7,019 bases of DNA from an uncultured Anaerotruncus sp. (GTDB lineage: Bacteria; Bacillota; Clostridia; Oscillospirales; Ruminococcaceae), in the NCBI RefSeq assembly GCF_902490045.1, contig NZ_CABUCJ010000119.1:1-7019 (forward strand), read 5' to 3'. This document shows positions 5,701 through 7,019 of the stretch, in pieces (the first letter of the stretch is position 1; each line of letters opens with the position of its first letter). Below the pieces are notes generated by a model. It was not told the origin of the DNA. It worked only from the letters and a program-made list of their open reading frames with translations, and ran no database searches. Position numbers and translations under genes: made by a program.

Positions 5701-5733
5701 TTGACAAAACACAGATCGGACACAGATTATAAT
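5701..5733 (+). promoter_or_regulatory. Promoter P1 of the secreted-protein gene, 21-bp spacer
   Basis: A perfect TTGACA (5701-5706) and a perfect TATAAT (5728-5733) are 21 bp apart. That is too long for efficient unaided sigma-A recognition. With perfect boxes and a direct repeat in the gap, it may be an activator-dependent promoter. Alternatively the -35 could be a chance match. Confidence 0.5.
5709..5727 (+). repeat. Direct repeat ACACAGAT x2, 11-bp period
   Basis: ACACAGAT occurs at 5709-5716 and 5720-5727, separated by CGG. The 11-bp period puts both copies on the same face of the helix. The second copy abuts the -10 at 5728. Tandem sites with this period are typical of OmpR/PhoB-type response regulators; the binding protein here is unknown. 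Confidence 0.6.
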
Positions 5734-5761
5734 TGAACTGGAAACATTTCCATAGTATAAT
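5733..5761 (+). promoter_or_regulatory. Promoter P2 of the secreted-protein gene
   Basis: TTGAAC (5733-5738) and a perfect TATAAT (5756-5761) are 17 bp apart. The first base of its -35 is the last base of the P1 -10, so the two promoters cannot easily be occupied together. The start would be near 5768, leaving a leader of about 60 nt with a small stem (5772-5777 with 5783-5788). Confidence 0.78.
5739..5752. promoter_or_regulatory. Inverted repeat in the P2 spacer, possible operator
   Basis: TGGAAA-CA-TTTCCA is a 14-bp perfect inverted repeat that starts right after the P2 -35. Its size and TG...CA ends resemble LacI/CcpA-type (cre) operators, but the central CG typical of them is CA here and the third base is G rather than A/T. 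A repressor bound there would block P2. Confidence 0.55.
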
Positions 5762-5827
5762 AGATACAGAATCCCGCGGCGGGCGGGAAAAACCCAAACA
5801 ACCAACGTCAACAGAAAAGGGGACAAG

Positions 5828-6982
5828 ATGATGAAACAGCTCGGCAAGAAGTTTACCGCGGTCCTGCTGGCCGCCATGATGGTGCTGAGCCTCGCCGTGA
5901 TGGCGAGCGCCGCGACCACCCAGACCGCCAGCACCAATTACAGCGTCACCGTACAGGCGGACAAGATTCTCTTCACGCGTAACGGCGCCTCGGCCTCCTA
6001 TCCGATCAAAACCGCCAACATCAAGCTGACCACCCACAAGGACGGCGACCTGCTCGTCTGCTTTACCGATTCGACCGGCAAAGCCCGCAATATAACGGTC
6101 GGCAAACAGACCTCCCTGACGCTCAGCGGCCCGATGGCCTCCCTGACGCTCGCCAAGGAGCTCAATGACGGCGTGGCCGTGACCCTCGGCGCGACCGGAA
6201 ACGTCACCACGATGACGGTCGACACCCCGAACCCGGTCGCGATCAACGGCAAGGTCGGCACCCTCAAGGTGACCGCGGCCGCCAACATCACGCTGGCCAA
6301 GGGCGCGGCGGTCACCAAGAAGGACGTCACCTCCAGGACCGCGAAGATCACCACCTCTGCGAACGCCGCCGTGACGGCTGCTCCGACCGCGGCTGCGGCT
6401 CCCGCGACGAAACCCGCCGCGACCAAGCCCGCCTCCTCCTCCACCGCCTCCACCGGCACGAAGGGCGACTACCGCGTCAAGATCAATTCGATCTACTGGG
6501 ACGAGGATGAGGCGACCCTCGGCGACATCCTCGACGAGCTCAACGACAACCTCGAGGTCTATGACTACACCACCCGCACCTACCTCGCGGGCGACGCCAA
6601 GTGGACCACCTCCAACAACCGCTCGGTCCAGGACGGCAAGAGCTACACCTTCACCTTCACGCCTGACGACAAGTCCTACGCGTCGGTCGACGGCTCGGTG
6701 AAAATCTACCTCGACAGTGCCTCCGGCGATATTGAGCTCGTGCTGAAAAAGGACGTCCTCTATGCCAAGGACGAAGACGTCAAGCTGAAATCGCTTCTCA
6801 GCGACCTCAAAAAGATCGTCAAGGCCTACGACGACAACGGCGACGAAGTCAAGGGCACCGTTAAATGGGTCAGCAACGACAGCAACACCATTGATGACGG
6901 CCGTGAATACAAGTTTAAATTTGTCCCGAGCAACAGCCGGTATGATTCCGAAGAGGGAACCATTACCGTGGAGATCGGTTAA
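5828..6982 (+). CDS. Secreted protein with beta-solenoid-like region and two tandem repeats
   Basis: I do not recognise this 384-aa protein as a named family. Residues 1-28 are a clear Sec signal peptide: Lys-rich start, hydrophobic core, and ASA at 26-28 before the probable cut. There is no lipobox, sortase motif or C-terminal membrane anchor, so it should be released or held non-covalently. Residues about 96-170 contain four short units of pattern V-x-L-x-G-x(3)-T-L-x-V, suggesting stacked beta-strands. Residues about 177-213 are an Ala/Pro/Thr/Ser linker. Residues 214-300 and 301-384 are two copies of one acidic domain. Each has an LxxLLxxL-like helix, a KW(T/V)S turn, a (V/I)(Q/D)DGxxYxFxF strand, P, and a closing DG/EEG-x-(V/I)-x-(V/I) strand, like bacterial Ig-like or MBG-type domains. 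AAGGGGA (5817-5823) fits ATG 5831 (7 nt) as well as 5828 (4 nt). A cell-surface or matrix role is inferred only. Confidence 0.8.
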   Translation: MMKQLGKKFTAVLLAAMMVLSLAVMASAATTQTASTNYSVTVQADKILFTRNGASASYPIKTANIKLTTHKDGDLLVCFTDSTGKARNITVGKQTSLTLSGPMASLTLAKELNDGVAVTLGATGNVTTMTVDTPNPVAINGKVGTLKVTAAANITLAKGAAVTKKDVTSRTAKITTSANAAVTAAPTAAAAPATKPAATKPASSSTASTGTKGDYRVKINSIYWDEDEATLGDILDELNDNLEVYDYTTRTYLAGDAKWTTSNNRSVQDGKSYTFTFTPDDKSYASVDGSVKIYLDSASGDIELVLKKDVLYAKDEDVKLKSLLSDLKKIVKAYDDNGDEVKGTVKWVSNDSNTIDDGREYKFKFVPSNSRYDSEEGTITVEIG

Positions 6983-6998
6983 TCTGTAATCTGTATTG

Positions 6999-7019
6999 AA
7001 AAGAGGCGGGTCCCGGATG
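6999..7019 (+). terminator. Possible first arm of a terminator cut by the window end
   Basis: After the TAA at 6980-6982 the sequence runs into AAAAGAGGCGGGTCCCGG. The two other downstream hairpins in this window also start with an A-run followed by a GC-rich arm, with the A's pairing to the terminal U's. The right arm would lie beyond the window, so this cannot be confirmed. Confidence 0.3.

Noticed and set aside
4276..5937. Long minus-strand open frame opposite the MATE gene
   Set aside because: It is an antisense shadow rich in Arg, Gly, Glu and Gln with no domain, and it would span the promoter region of the secreted-protein gene.
6983..6995. Tandem TCTGTA repeat after the secreted-protein stop
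   Set aside because: Two 6-bp copies, one base apart, are too short to support a function or an attachment site.

Overview
The window looks like part of a chromosome from a GC-rich member of the Clostridia, most likely Oscillospiraceae/Ruminococcaceae or a relative. The evidence is strong AGGAGG-type ribosome binding sites, sigma-A promoters (TTGAAA/TATAAT) in a GC-rich background, a clostridial-type CarD-like regulator, a Bacillus/Clostridium-like DeoD, and a MepA-like MATE pump divergent from a MerR regulator. The genus cannot be fixed from sequence alone. I see no tRNA, rRNA, insertion sequence, CRISPR array or phage gene.

Layout. 1-26 is the terminator of an upstream gene. 79-767 is a single-gene unit: promoter, a strongly folded leader, a CarD-like RNA polymerase-binding protein, and a perfect-stem terminator. 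917-3396 is a probable three-gene operon from one near-consensus promoter: deoD (purine-nucleoside phosphorylase), an FMN nitroreductase, and a protein combining a cysteine-cluster domain with 11 pentapeptide repeats, whose GTG start overlaps the nitroreductase stop. A hairpin at the operon end serves convergent transcription. 3395-4234 (minus) is a MerR-family regulator with a C-terminal effector-binding domain. It diverges from a MATE-family multidrug exporter (4318-5646). The 83-bp gap between them holds a textbook MerR-type promoter with a 19-bp spacer and a 21-bp dyad, and the merR promoter overlaps it face to face. 5701-5827 is a compact control region with two tandem promoters, each carrying a different repeat inside its spacer. 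It drives a secreted 384-aa protein with a beta-solenoid-like N-terminal part, an Ala/Pro/Thr linker and two tandem acidic beta-sandwich-like repeats. The window ends in what may be the first arm of its terminator.

How the parts work together. MerR and MATE very probably form a self-contained drug-sensing and export module. The deoD operon joins nucleoside salvage to a redox enzyme and a putative metal-binding protein; the link may be only co-transcription. The CarD-like protein probably adjusts RNA polymerase at promoters. The secreted protein has no recognised function. The most interesting material is regulatory (4249-4303 and 5701-5761), together with the unusual architectures of the pentapeptide and secreted proteins. 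No clearly new multi-gene system is evident.
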